From Lachnoclostridium sp. An76 (lineage in GTDB: Bacteria > Bacillota > Clostridia > Lachnospirales > Lachnospiraceae), in NCBI RefSeq assembly GCF_002161355.1, contig NZ_NFHL01000002.1, positions 62,001 to 126,000 of the forward strand: 64,000 nt of DNA, in the 5' to 3' direction. The notes under the pieces were generated by a model. That model was not told the DNA's origin. It searched no databases and saw only the letters and a program-made list of their open reading frames with translations. Below, in pieces: positions 23,084-32,701 of the stretch (position 1 is the stretch's first letter; the number at the start of each line of letters is the position of its first letter). A program made the translations under genes and the position numbers.

Positions 23084-24025
23084 TCAGCCTTTCACTCCGC
23101 CGACCGTAAGTCCTTTGACAAAATATTTCTGGAAGTATGGATACGCCAGAAGGATTGGCAGGACTACCAGTACGGTAAGAGCCATACGGCCACTGTCTGT
23201 CGGTGCATTTGCTGCCATCTCTGCATATTCCAGAGCATTTGCCGAAGACTGTTTCATAAATTCCAGACTGTTCTGCATACTCCACAGCAGTGTCTGTACA
23301 GGATATTTTTCCTGATCCACGATGTAGAGCATTCCGAGGAACCAGTCGTTCCAGTATGCGATCATCGTAAACATACCGATCGTTGCGATACCCGGTTTGG
23401 AAAGCGGAAGCACGATCCTGAAAAATGTCTTGAACTCGCTGGCTCCGTCCACTCTCGCAGCTTCTATAAGTTCAACGGGTATGCTCTTGTAGAATGTCCT
23501 GAGCACCACAATGTAGAATGCGTTGAACGACATCGGGAAGATCAGCGCCCACACGCTGTTGCCCAGACCGAGCAGCTGTGTGTTTACCATATATGTGGCA
23601 ACGATACCTCCGTTAAACAGCATGGTAAAGAGCATCAGGAGTGTAAACAGTCTGTTGTATGCATAGTCGCTGCGGCTGAGTACATATGCGAAGCTTGCGC
23701 TGATCGCCAGACTGAATACTGTTCCGACTACAGTTACAAAAATTGTGATTCCGTAAGAACGGATAAGCTGGTCTCCCAGTTTAAAGAAGAACTCATATGC
23801 CGCGAGACTCCACTCGGACGGGAAAAAGCTGTACCCGTTTTCAAAGATGCTCTGCTCACTGCTGAAAGATACGATCACTACGAGCAGAAGCGGAAGCACA
23901 CAGATAAGAGTCCATATGGCAAACCAGATATTCAGAGCAATATCGGCTTTTTTAGATATCCGGTTTATTGTCAGATCAGGTACTCCCTCATCCTTGTTCT
24001 TTTTCTTCTTAAATAAACTTCTCAT
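23084..24025 (-). CDS. Sugar ABC transporter permease (YtcP/MalG-like)
   Basis: The 313-residue product has six hydrophobic segments and the EAA loop VELIEAARVDGASEFKTFFRIVLPLSKPGIATIGMF, which contacts the ATPase. The N-terminal TINRISKKADIALNIWFAIWTLICVLPLLLVVIVSFSSE is typical of YtcP-type permeases. It follows the LplB-like permease by 15 bases and precedes the binding protein by 62. Confidence 0.92.
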   Translation of the reverse strand: MRSLFKKKKNKDEGVPDLTINRISKKADIALNIWFAIWTLICVLPLLLVVIVSFSSEQSIFENGYSFFPSEWSLAAYEFFFKLGDQLIRSYGITIFVTVVGTVFSLAISASFAYVLSRSDYAYNRLFTLLMLFTMLFNGGIVATYMVNTQLLGLGNSVWALIFPMSFNAFYIVVLRTFYKSIPVELIEAARVDGASEFKTFFRIVLPLSKPGIATIGMFTMIAYWNDWFLGMLYIVDQEKYPVQTLLWSMQNSLEFMKQSSANALEYAEMAANAPTDSGRMALTVLVVLPILLAYPYFQKYFVKGLTVGGVKG

Positions 24026-24040
24026 CCATAACCCCTCCTG

Positions 24041-24997
24041 TCAGAATAATGCGCTGTCCGGATCCATTTTACGTACGACGAGGTTGGTTCCTACTACAAG
24101 GACAAATCCCACAACCGACTGGTAAAGGCTGGCTGCAGATGCCATGCCGACATTGCCGGTTTCTTTGAGCGCCCTGTATACATATGTATCAATAACCTGT
24201 GTCACGTCATACAGCGGTCCCGAATCTCTCGGAAGCTGGAAGAACAGACCGAAATCAGCGTAGAAAATTCTTCCGATCGCCAGGATTGTCAGGACGATCA
24301 TCATCGGTTTCAGACATGGCAGCGTAATATTTTTGATCTGCTGCCATTTTGTCGCTCCGTCGATTACCGCTGCTTCATAGTAATCGTTCGGAATACCGGT
24401 AAGAGAACTCAGGTACATAACCGTTGAATATCCGATCGTCTTCCACAGCTGGAAAAACGTCAGAATAAACGGCCATTTTCCAGGATCAGAATACCAGTCT
24501 ACCCCGGCGAATCCGAAGTAGTCAAGCAGATGATTGAACAGGCCGTCGTCCACGCTGAACATTGAAAACGCCATAAACGAAACAACAACCCATGACAGGA
24601 AGTAAGGCGCCATGAAGATCGTCTGGTAGATCTTCGCCCTGCGTTTCTTCAGGAGTTCGTTCAGACCGATCGCCATAGCCACTGCCATCACGAGATCCAG
24701 CAGGATAAACAGACCGTTATAAAGCAGTGTGTTTCTCGTGATGATCCAGGCGTCTGTTGTCTTGAACAGGAATTCAAAGTTTTTGAAGCCGGTCCACTCA
24801 CTTCCGAAAATGCCGTCCCTTACGCTGAAGCGCTTAAATGCGAGAAGCAGTCCCGACATCGGAAGGTAGCGGAACAGAATCATTACGATCAGCCCCGGTG
24901 CCGCCATAACAGTCAGTGGAAGATTTTTTTTGAATACATACCAGAAACTTTTTTTCTTTTTTTTCACGACAGCCGGGTTAGCAGTTGAAGTTTTCAT
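24041..24997 (-). CDS. Sugar ABC transporter permease (LplB-like)
   Basis: The 318-residue product has six transmembrane segments and the EAA loop NDYYEAAVIDGATKWQQIKNITLPCLKPMMIVLTIL. The start VMAAPGLIVMILFRYLPMSGLLLAFKRFS is the LplB signature. It is the first gene of the leftward transport operon and has GGGGGA before ATG 24997. The 240-bp region upstream is shared with the divergent response-regulator gene, so both can be controlled from one site. Confidence 0.92.
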   Translation of the reverse strand: MKTSTANPAVVKKKKKSFWYVFKKNLPLTVMAAPGLIVMILFRYLPMSGLLLAFKRFSVRDGIFGSEWTGFKNFEFLFKTTDAWIITRNTLLYNGLFILLDLVMAVAMAIGLNELLKKRRAKIYQTIFMAPYFLSWVVVSFMAFSMFSVDDGLFNHLLDYFGFAGVDWYSDPGKWPFILTFFQLWKTIGYSTVMYLSSLTGIPNDYYEAAVIDGATKWQQIKNITLPCLKPMMIVLTILAIGRIFYADFGLFFQLPRDSGPLYDVTQVIDTYVYRALKETGNVGMASAASLYQSVVGFVLVVGTNLVVRKMDPDSALF

Positions 24998-25150
24998 AAC
25001 ATCCCCCTTTTCTTTCCGTGCTTTCTACATAAAGTTTATCATCCACATTCCTGCTTCAACAACGGCACAATTTTTATATGAGGTGCATCTTTTTTATCTG
25101 ATGCTATGTGCTTAAAAAGAGCACCCGAGATCACTAATTTTAGGAAATAA

Positions 25151-25180
25151 TTCACAAATCTGCCGTCTGTATGCTATAAT
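25151..25180 (+). promoter_or_regulatory. Promoter for the response regulator-kinase operon
   Basis: TTCACA (25151-25156) and TATAAT (25175-25180) are 18 bases apart, and TGC before TATAAT gives an extended -10. It is about 60 bases before the regulator start. Confidence 0.75.
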
Positions 25181-25240
25181 ACCCGATGATTATTGCGGAT
25201 AGCTCACAAATGAGAACTGCAAATGAGGAGGAGAAGATTT

Positions 25241-26335
25241 ATGATCAAAATACTGCTTGTAGATGACGACTACCTCGCCCTTGAGGGACTGTGCCAGATG
25301 CTTCACTGGGATGATTTCAACGGTGAGCTGTCAGGCTGTGCCACAGACGGGCTTGATGCCGTTTCCATGATTGAAGATAATCCCCCTGACGTAGTCGTAG
25401 CAGACATCAAAATGCCCCGAATGAACGGTATAGAGCTTTCCCGCTATCTGTACGAAAACCATCGCGGTACCCGCGTCATTCTGCTGAGCGGCCACAGCGA
25501 ATTTGAGTATGCACAGAAAGCGCTGCAGTACCGTGTCACAGATTACATCCTCAAACCGGTCACCCGGCAGAAGATAAAAGAACTGGAAACTCTTCTGAAA
25601 AAGATCGATAAGGAGCTCGCTGCAAAGAAACAGATCCGCCGTCTGACGGGAAGCGAGGTCCTCAAAGACCGGCTGCTCTCTTTACTGAGGCAGGGAGATG
25701 AAAAAGCGGTCTATGACTTCCTGTATGACGGAGTTCTGGCAGAGGCACTCCTCCATGATACCGCCGGGACTCTCGGCTCCACACTTCTTAACCACACTTT
25801 TGCCTATCAGAATGAAATTGGCAAGGACAAAGCTGCGCTTGATGAGCTGAAGAAAACATGCACGGATGAATACTGGCTGCTCTCCTCATCCCGGGAACGT
25901 GTTTCTTACATCTATACCCGCTGTCAGGAACTGATGACATATGCACAGAGCAGGAAGAGCGAATATGAGCAGCCGATCGTTGCGCACTGTATTCAGGTAA
26001 TCCGGGAATCATTCTCTGATCCCGGCTTTAACATCTCCCAGCTTGCAGACCATGCCAATCTGTCTCTCCCCTATCTGAGTACGGTTTTTAAACAGGCAAT
26101 GGGACAGACGATCAGCAGCTATCTCTCCCGTCAGCGGCTGCTCTGCGCCCAGAAACTGCTGCAGGACATCTCGATTCCTATCAAAGATGTGTGTGCACGG
26201 TCAGGATACGAAGATCCGCATTATTTTGCAAGATCCTTTAAAAAGCAGACCGGGATGACGCCCAGCGAGTATCGTAATCTCCACAGCTCCAGGGACTTTA
26301 CCCCCGAGTATAGCGATAAGGAGGGCAATCCATGA
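25241..26335 (+). CDS. YesN-type response regulator with AraC DNA-binding domain
   Basis: The 364-residue product has a receiver domain (about 1-120) with acidic pocket VDDD, phosphorylated Asp55 (VVVADIKMPRMNG) and conserved Lys in YILKPV. A middle region of about 120 residues leads to a C-terminal AraC domain with two helix-turn-helix units (ISQLADHANLSLPYLSTVFKQAMGQ and IKDVCARSGYEDPHYFARSFKKQTGMTPSEYR). The start is ATG 25241 behind GGAGGAG; the frame extends six codons upstream without a better site. It overlaps the kinase gene by four bases. It probably activates the divergent transport-sulfatase operon and the downstream fucosidase. Confidence 0.93.
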   Translation: MIKILLVDDDYLALEGLCQMLHWDDFNGELSGCATDGLDAVSMIEDNPPDVVVADIKMPRMNGIELSRYLYENHRGTRVILLSGHSEFEYAQKALQYRVTDYILKPVTRQKIKELETLLKKIDKELAAKKQIRRLTGSEVLKDRLLSLLRQGDEKAVYDFLYDGVLAEALLHDTAGTLGSTLLNHTFAYQNEIGKDKAALDELKKTCTDEYWLLSSSRERVSYIYTRCQELMTYAQSRKSEYEQPIVAHCIQVIRESFSDPGFNISQLADHANLSLPYLSTVFKQAMGQTISSYLSRQRLLCAQKLLQDISIPIKDVCARSGYEDPHYFARSFKKQTGMTPSEYRNLHSSRDFTPEYSDKEGNP

Positions 26336-28116
26336 GCATCACCAAACGCAGTTTCATGATCATATGCCTGATCATATCCTGCATACTGATCACATTGAAC
26401 CTGGTCACTTACGGACTCTTCCAGTATTCGATTACCGAACAGATCCTGACTTCCTATGACACTCTTGTAGACGCCAACAACTCTCTGTGCCGGCTCTTCA
26501 CACAAGAACTGGACCAGCTTACATATATGTATACTACGGATGAGGAGCTGGGCAGCCTGCTCTCCATGCCCGTAGGCAATGACAGACTGGAGGATCTCCA
26601 GACGAAATCTGAACTGAACAGCCGGATGGCGTACACGCTGAATTCCCAGAGTGCACTGTCTAATAAAGGATTTTCTTCTGTCCTCTATGTTAATCCGGAG
26701 CTTCCTGTAAGCACTCTTTTCAGGTCCAATACAACGGTCCGGGGCGTCAGCCGCCTCTTCAGCGCAGAGACTTTTCTCAATGAGGACTGGTATACACATG
26801 CACTTGATCAGGTTGCACGTCATTATATTTTTGTAGATGAAACGGAAGGCCGGCTCTGCTTTGCCAAAAAGCTCCAGAACAGCCATTATTCCGGTCCCCG
26901 TCTGGAAGACGGAGTCGGAGTACTTCTCTGCAGTGTGCCGGCAAGCCGCATCCCCCAGATTTTTTCTTTTCATCCGCTTACTGCAAACAGCGGATTTGCA
27001 CTTTTCAGCCGCGACGGAGCGCTTCTGTACCAGTCGGACGCTCTGCCGGACTTGTCTGATGCAGCCGAGCAGTTTCTGAGCGATACCTCCCATCAGAAAC
27101 TGAACCTGAATGGCAGTTCATATATATACAGCTCAGCGGAACTTGACTGGGGACTCCACCTCCTCTTCCTCACGCCTTACAGCGATATTACAGAGCAACT
27201 CCATGCGATGATGCTCCCGTATCTGCTCTGTTCATTTGTCTTCCTGATCATCGGCGCCCTGTCTTCTCTCCTGCTCTCCAGGGGAATTACACTTCCTGTC
27301 GTACAGCTGACACGGAAGATTGAACGTATCGAAGATACCCGGAATGTAGACCTGTCAGCATTTTCAGGTTCGGGACCCCCGGAAATCAGAAGGCTGAACA
27401 GCAGCTTCAGCGATCTGATCCGCCGTGTCAACCGCCTGACCGGACAGATCCAGCAGGCTGCGGAACAAAGGAGGATCAGTGAGCTTCGGGCACTCCAGGC
27501 ACAGATGAATCCGCACTTTGTACTAAACGCCATGAATACCGTAAATTACATGGCGCTGATGCGTGAAGAGGATGATATCGCCGCTACCGTTGATTCCATC
27601 GCTAATCTGATGCGCTATAGCATCACTGAACCGGACCAGCTTGTCAGCATCCGGACAGAGGTCGAAAATATACGGGAATACATCTCCATTTATACTCTGC
27701 GTTTCCGTCAGGAAATCCGTCTGGAAGTCTCGGCAGACCGTCCGGACACGGAGATTTTTATCCCCAAGTTTACCCTGCAGCCGCTCGTAGAGAATTCGAT
27801 CCGGCACGGGATCACCCGGCAGGACGCCGGTATCACCGTATTCCTGCGGGCATGGGAAGATAGAGACAATCTCTATGTACAGGTCACCGATACAGGCAGG
27901 GGTGCTGATCCGGACAAGCTGAACGCCTACCTTCGCTACGAAGATGTAGATCTGAAAGTATCCCACGGGTTCGGCATACGCAATGTAAACGAGAGGATAC
28001 AGCTCCATTTCGGCGGAGACAGCGGTCTGACCTTTTCCATAGATCCGGACGGCCGGCTCGCCGCCACGCTCACGATCTGCACAGATAAAAAAAGTGCACC
28101 TGATAATAAGATTTAA
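26332..28116 (+). CDS. YesM-type sensor histidine kinase
   Basis: The 594-residue product has a first membrane helix (about 9-31), an extracellular sensor of about 260 residues, a second helix (about 293-314) and a HAMP linker. The LytS/YesM-type kinase core has the phosphorylated His in QAQMNPHFVLNAMNTVNYM, and an ATPase domain follows with ENSIRHGI, DTGRGADPDKL and SHGFGIRNVNER. Kinases of this type sense extracellular sugars, often through a binding protein. Its ATG overlaps the regulator stop (ATGA). The ligand is not known; the locus suggests a sulfated or fucosylated oligosaccharide. Confidence 0.93.
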   Translation: MSITKRSFMIICLIISCILITLNLVTYGLFQYSITEQILTSYDTLVDANNSLCRLFTQELDQLTYMYTTDEELGSLLSMPVGNDRLEDLQTKSELNSRMAYTLNSQSALSNKGFSSVLYVNPELPVSTLFRSNTTVRGVSRLFSAETFLNEDWYTHALDQVARHYIFVDETEGRLCFAKKLQNSHYSGPRLEDGVGVLLCSVPASRIPQIFSFHPLTANSGFALFSRDGALLYQSDALPDLSDAAEQFLSDTSHQKLNLNGSSYIYSSAELDWGLHLLFLTPYSDITEQLHAMMLPYLLCSFVFLIIGALSSLLLSRGITLPVVQLTRKIERIEDTRNVDLSAFSGSGPPEIRRLNSSFSDLIRRVNRLTGQIQQAAEQRRISELRALQAQMNPHFVLNAMNTVNYMALMREEDDIAATVDSIANLMRYSITEPDQLVSIRTEVENIREYISIYTLRFRQEIRLEVSADRPDTEIFIPKFTLQPLVENSIRHGITRQDAGITVFLRAWEDRDNLYVQVTDTGRGADPDKLNAYLRYEDVDLKVSHGFGIRNVNERIQLHFGGDSGLTFSIDPDGRLAATLTICTDKKSAPDNKI

Positions 28117-28130
28117 CTCTTTCAAACATT

Positions 28131-28172
28131 ACAGCCGGGCGGTATATTAGAATCAACCCCCGGCTGTTTTTG
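28131..28172 (+). terminator. Terminator after the histidine kinase gene
   Basis: ACAGCCGGG and CCCGGCTGT form a 9-bp stem followed by TTTTT. The fucosidase gene starts 29 bases later, so it may be read by read-through or from its own promoter. Confidence 0.85.
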
Positions 28173-28200
28173 CCGGATACGAGAAAAGGAGCACAAAAAT

Positions 28201-29559
28201 ATGGCGAAAACACTTGTTGTCAATGGTATTCACAATTATACTGCACCGGAGGAATATATCCCCCCGAAATCAGCGGCGGTCAGAGAGCATCTGGAATGGT
28301 TCATGGACCAGAAGCTGGGACTGATGATGCACTGGGCACCCGGCTGCCAGCTCGGCACTTACGAGAGCTGGCCGTTAAGCGACGGAGACGGCTCATGGAG
28401 CCAGGAAGATATGACATGGGCCGACATCGAGACCTGCAAGCAGCAGTACTGGGATGCAAACCGGACTTTCAATCCTATAAAATTCGATCCCGTCAGATGG
28501 GCGGCACTCGCCGCAGACTGCGGATTTAAATACCTGCTTTTTACAACAAAGCATCATGACGGATTCTGTATGTATGACACGGATACAACAGACTATAAGA
28601 TCACAGCAGAGAGCTGTCCCTTCCATACACATAAGGACGCTGACATCGTCGGCGCTCTCTTCCGGGAATTCCGCAGACAGGGGCTGGGCATCTCTGTCTA
28701 CTTTTCCAAGCCGGACTGGCACAGCGAGTATTACTGGGCTCCGCAGTTTGGCACTGCACCTGACAGAAACGTAAATTATGATGTCAGTGAACATCCGGAT
28801 CTGTGGGAGAAATATGTACAGTTTGCCCATCAGCAGATCCGGGAACTGTGCACGAACTACGGCAAAGTCGATGTGCTCTGGCTGGACGGTGGCTGGGTGC
28901 GCCCCGATAATCTGGGACAGGACATCCGTCTCGGCGAGATCGTGGAGGAGATCCGCTCTTCCTCCCAGCCGCACCTGATCGTCTCTGACCGTACCTGCGG
29001 GGGAGAGTATGAAAACTTCATCACACCAGAGAAAACTGTCCCTGAAACTGCCCTTAATGTTCCGTGGGAAACTTGTACGACTGTAGGGAATAAGTTTTCG
29101 TTCCACTATACAGATACATTCAAAAGCGGACACCAGCTTGTTCTGCTCCTGCTTGATGTTGTGAGCAAAGGCGGCAATCTTGCCCTTAACATTGCCCCGC
29201 AGCCGGACGGTGAACTTCCGGCTCCCGCAGTCCGGTCTCTCCGCGATATGGGCGCATGGCTTAAAATCTACGGAGACGGCATATATGGGACGCGCATCTG
29301 TGCCCCGTATTTCAAAGATAACCTGTTCTACACGCAGAAAGAAAATAGAAGATATGTTTTCTGCGCATACGGAGATACTCCTGTTCTTCCGGCACAGATC
29401 ACACTCGTCTCAGAAAAACCGGTGAAATCTGTCATATGTATGCGTACCGGCACTCCGGTTCTCTTCCGCCAGGAAGGAGATAAAGTCACCGTCTTCACAG
29501 ACGGCCTTCCCACAGGCGGAGCATTCTACGCGGAAGGCTTCTGCGCTGTTACCGGATAG
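28201..29559 (+). CDS. GH29 alpha-L-fucosidase
   Basis: The 452-residue product has the GH29 barrel: EWFMDQKLGLMMHWAP, then WAALAADCGFKYLLFTTKHHDGFCMYDT with conserved His pair (118-119), then GKVDVLWLDGGW with the nucleophile Asp229. VSKGGNLALNIAPQPDG marks the end of the catalytic domain, followed by a small C-terminal beta domain. No signal peptide is present, so it removes fucose from imported oligosaccharides. It lies after the two-component genes and next to the sulfatase maturase. The HHDGFC block and the short C-terminus fit GH29; linkage preference cannot be told. Confidence 0.92.
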   Translation: MAKTLVVNGIHNYTAPEEYIPPKSAAVREHLEWFMDQKLGLMMHWAPGCQLGTYESWPLSDGDGSWSQEDMTWADIETCKQQYWDANRTFNPIKFDPVRWAALAADCGFKYLLFTTKHHDGFCMYDTDTTDYKITAESCPFHTHKDADIVGALFREFRRQGLGISVYFSKPDWHSEYYWAPQFGTAPDRNVNYDVSEHPDLWEKYVQFAHQQIRELCTNYGKVDVLWLDGGWVRPDNLGQDIRLGEIVEEIRSSSQPHLIVSDRTCGGEYENFITPEKTVPETALNVPWETCTTVGNKFSFHYTDTFKSGHQLVLLLLDVVSKGGNLALNIAPQPDGELPAPAVRSLRDMGAWLKIYGDGIYGTRICAPYFKDNLFYTQKENRRYVFCAYGDTPVLPAQITLVSEKPVKSVICMRTGTPVLFRQEGDKVTVFTDGLPTGGAFYAEGFCAVTG

Positions 29560-29599
29560 GACCGGGGCGGAAGCCCGCCCTGATTGTTTCCGGACATTC

Positions 29600-29648
29600 A
29601 AAGAGATTGCCGGCTGTCTTATTTCCTAAGATAGCCGGCAATCTCTTT
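29600..29648. terminator. Bidirectional terminator between fucosidase and maturase genes
   Basis: AAAGAGATTGCCGGCT pairs with AGCCGGCAATCTCTTT with an inner TCTTA/TAAGA extension. The stem includes the last codons of the maturase gene, so coding and termination signals overlap. Confidence 0.88.
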
Positions 29649-30734
29649 CATCCTCGGTGCGCATTTTTCAAAAAACATCCTGTATCCGCCGCAGAAGTAG
29701 TTTCTGTACGTCCCTGTCTGGGCATCCCGTATTCTGTGTCTGCGGCACCCGTTCCGGCAGAGTTGAAACCACCGGCACTGCCTGCACTCTTCATCGTGTT
29801 TCAGAGATTCCCGCACAAATTGTTTTGCAGTCTCATTCTCAAAGAATTCCTCAATTCTGTTCTCGTTATAATTTCCCAGACAGTATCCGTCCATCGCATA
29901 GAAATCACAGGGATATGCCCTGCCGTCTGCCTCCGCTACGCACTGCACACTGCAGGTTCCCCTCTGCTCGCAGGACTCCGGAGGGATACCCGCGAGGATT
30001 CCGATGTAATTCTCAAACTGGCGGATATACGGCGCCCTGCCCTTTCTCCAGTCCTTTTCCCATAACCGGAACAGCTCTGTCAGAAACTTTCCGTAAGCTT
30101 CCGGCGTCAGCGAGTATTCCCTGCCTCCCGGCTCTTCCCCCGCCGGATCAAGACAGGCGATATACTGCTGGTAATCCCATCCGTTGTTTTTGTATTCTTT
30201 GTATATCTCCCGGGTATGTTCCGACACGCTCCGGGTCACAACTGTGAGAATATTATAGGCCACGCCGAAGCTGTCAAGCAGATCCGCCGCCTTTTTAACA
30301 CGGGCGTAAGTCGCCCCCCCTGATGCGTCATGCCTGTACCGGTCATGAATCTCCTGTGTTCCGTCCACTGACAGACCGATCAGAAAATCATGTTCTTTAA
30401 AAAACCGGCACCACTCTTCGTCAAGAGCAAACCCGTTTGTCTGAATCGTATTAATCACACGGATTCCTCTTCTGTTGAACCTCTTCTCAAGCCGGATCAC
30501 TTCTCTGAAAAAATCCAGTCCCCGGAGGGTTGGTTCCCCTCCCTGGAAGGCAAAACATATCTCATCCCCAGCCTGTCTCATAGCCTTTTTTATGAGATTT
30601 TTTACAGTATCCACGGACATCATTCCGCGGATGCCTTCTTCACGTTTGTCCATCTCGTCGCAGTAAAAGCAATAACTGCAACGCATATTGCACAGTCCGG
30701 AAGCGGGTTTAATCAAAATTGTATGTAATGTCAT
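29619..30734 (-). CDS. Anaerobic sulfatase-maturating radical SAM enzyme (anSME)
   Basis: The 371-residue product has the radical SAM cluster CNMRCSYCFYCDE (CxxxCxxC) near residue 15, GGEPTLRG as the SAM-binding motif, and a C-terminal SPASM region with Cys clusters (CSVQCVAEADGRAYPCDFY, CRQCRWFQLCRNGCRRHR, YFCGGYR). Together these define anSME, which oxidises the active-site Cys of sulfatases to formylglycine without oxygen. The Cys-type sulfatase at 19941-21407 is the obvious client. ATG 30734 follows GGGAGG. Confidence 0.93.
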   Translation of the reverse strand: MTLHTILIKPASGLCNMRCSYCFYCDEMDKREEGIRGMMSVDTVKNLIKKAMRQAGDEICFAFQGGEPTLRGLDFFREVIRLEKRFNRRGIRVINTIQTNGFALDEEWCRFFKEHDFLIGLSVDGTQEIHDRYRHDASGGATYARVKKAADLLDSFGVAYNILTVVTRSVSEHTREIYKEYKNNGWDYQQYIACLDPAGEEPGGREYSLTPEAYGKFLTELFRLWEKDWRKGRAPYIRQFENYIGILAGIPPESCEQRGTCSVQCVAEADGRAYPCDFYAMDGYCLGNYNENRIEEFFENETAKQFVRESLKHDEECRQCRWFQLCRNGCRRHRIRDAQTGTYRNYFCGGYRMFFEKCAPRMKEIAGYLRK

Positions 30735-30892
30735 CGTTTTCCTCCCGGTATTTTTCTATCCTGCTCACAGTATAACAAATCCGCGCCGTTTCGTGTATTT
30801 TTTTCACAAAACAGCACGGATCTTATTCCTCTTTTAAACTATATTAACATATATTTCCCGTCACTACTGTACAGACGGCGCATGCCGGTCTA

Positions 30893-32194
30893 TCAGAGCA
30901 GTCCCGCCATCTGCGGCAGCCATAGGCTGACGGCAGGCACATATGTGACGAGCAGCAGTCCGATCAGGATCGCTATATAATACCTTAGCATATATGGCAT
31001 AACCTTTGCCAGGCTGGTCCTGCCGACTTTGATCGCAACAAACAGTGTATTGCCAACAGGCGGTGTAATATTACCGATACACAGGTTGTAGACAAGGATC
31101 AGTCCGAACTGTACCGGATCCATTCCGAACGTCTGTACTACAGGAAGGAACAGCGGCGTAAAGATCAGGATCGCCGGTGTAACGTCCATAAATGTTCCCG
31201 CGATCAGCAGGATCACGTTCATGATCAGAAGGATGATGATCGGATTCTGTGTCAGACCGAGCAGTGCAGCCGAAATCGCCTGCGGGATCTGTGTAAAGGA
31301 CATAACCCATCCGAGGATGTTGGACACACCGATCAGGAACACTACCATACCGCTCATCTTCGCGCTCTCAACCACGATATTCCAGAAGGATTTCCATGTG
31401 ATATTGCGGTAGCAGATACCAAGGATCAGCGCGTATACTACGGCAATAGCCGAACCCTCTGTAGCCGTGAACACACCTGCGATGATACCGCCGATCACGA
31501 CAACGATAAGAGATAAGGACGGGATAGCTTTCAATGTGCACACGCCCAGGTTTTTCCAGTCAAACTTGCCGGGAAGTCCCTTATATCCCTTTTTCTTCGC
31601 GATCAGAATAGCAACGACCATACAGCAGATAGCCCAGATGATTCCAGGAACATATCCAGCCATAAAAAGTGCTGCAACAGATGTTCCTCCTGCTGCCAGA
31701 GAATAGGTGATCAGCGCGTTGGACGGCGGGATCAGAAGTCCCGACGGTGCGGATGCTCCGTTAGTTGCGGCACACAGAGCCTTGTCGTATCCCTGCTCTT
31801 CCTCGCCTTTTTCAACCATGCTTCCAACTGCCGCTGCCGCTGCGGAAGCAGATCCGGAAATCGCACCAAACAGTGCATTTGCTCCGATATTAGTAACAAG
31901 AAGAGCCCCCGGCATCTTGCCGAGTATAGCCATAACAAAGTCTACGAGACGCTTTGCGATTCCGCCCTGGTTCATAAGATTTCCTGCCAGGATAAAGAAC
32001 GGGATCGCTGTCAGGCTGAACTTGCTCATACCTACAAAGATACGCTGTGCGCCGGTTACCACCGATATGTCAAGCGATACTGTCTGCAGGATACAAACAA
32101 GTGAGGAAATGCCGATGGCATACGAGATCGGCACCCCGATGATCAATAAAACTGCAAGGATGACTATAATGATCAATAATGACTCCATTGCCAT
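30893..32194 (-). CDS. TRAP transporter large membrane subunit (DctM)
   Basis: The 433-residue product is very hydrophobic, with about twelve membrane segments. Motifs typical of DctM include IPFFILAGNLMNQGGIAKRLVDF, LFGAISGSASAAAAAVGSM, NGASAPSGLLIPPSNALITYSL and FMDVTPAILIFTPLFLPVV. The subunit carries the sodium-coupled transport path and works with DctQ and DctP. It starts three bases after the dctQ stop. Substrate cannot be deduced directly; the neighbouring SDR remnant suggests a sugar acid. Confidence 0.94.
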   Translation of the reverse strand: MAMESLLIIIVILAVLLIIGVPISYAIGISSLVCILQTVSLDISVVTGAQRIFVGMSKFSLTAIPFFILAGNLMNQGGIAKRLVDFVMAILGKMPGALLVTNIGANALFGAISGSASAAAAAVGSMVEKGEEEQGYDKALCAATNGASAPSGLLIPPSNALITYSLAAGGTSVAALFMAGYVPGIIWAICCMVVAILIAKKKGYKGLPGKFDWKNLGVCTLKAIPSLSLIVVVIGGIIAGVFTATEGSAIAVVYALILGICYRNITWKSFWNIVVESAKMSGMVVFLIGVSNILGWVMSFTQIPQAISAALLGLTQNPIIILLIMNVILLIAGTFMDVTPAILIFTPLFLPVVQTFGMDPVQFGLILVYNLCIGNITPPVGNTLFVAIKVGRTSLAKVMPYMLRYYIAILIGLLLVTYVPAVSLWLPQMAGLL

Positions 32195-32197
32195 AAC

Positions 32198-32689
32198 TTA
32201 CACCTCCTCCTTCTTCTCTTCATAAGTGCCTCTGCTGATCTCCACGATATTCAGCACAGTATAGATCATATTGAGCACGCCGCACACCGGAAGCACTATG
32301 TAAAACACTCCGACAGCAACGCCGAGAGACGATGTCATCTGTCCCATGGCAAGCTCCGTGATCTTGATGCCGCCGTAGACGAGAATGACTGCCGAGAAGG
32401 CAAATGCAATCAGCTCACCAAATATAGCAAAAAACTTCTGAGCTTTTTCCCCCATTTTTTCTACAATGACTGGGATGTTCATATGTCCGCGCTCTCCTGT
32501 GATCAGAGACGCCCCGAAAAGGCTGGCCCATGCAAACAGGTAAGATACCAGTTCCTCTGACCATGACGACGGATTCTGAAGGACATAGCGGGTAAATACC
32601 TGCCAGCAGGTCAGGGCGACCATGGCGATAAAACTGACTCCCGCCAGTACGTTTAAGATTTTATTCAATACATTTCTTAATGCTTTCAT
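32198..32689 (-). CDS. TRAP transporter small membrane subunit (DctQ)
   Basis: The 163-residue product has four membrane segments and the DctQ features VFTRYVLQNPSSWSEELVSYLFAWASLFGASL and RGHMNIPVIVEKM. It pairs with the DctM subunit encoded directly downstream and lies 12 bases after dctP. It appears intact. Confidence 0.92.
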   Translation of the reverse strand: MKALRNVLNKILNVLAGVSFIAMVALTCWQVFTRYVLQNPSSWSEELVSYLFAWASLFGASLITGERGHMNIPVIVEKMGEKAQKFFAIFGELIAFAFSAVILVYGGIKITELAMGQMTSSLGVAVGVFYIVLPVCGVLNMIYTVLNIVEISRGTYEEKKEEV

Positions 32690-32701
32690 GTCTCCCCCTC
32701 C

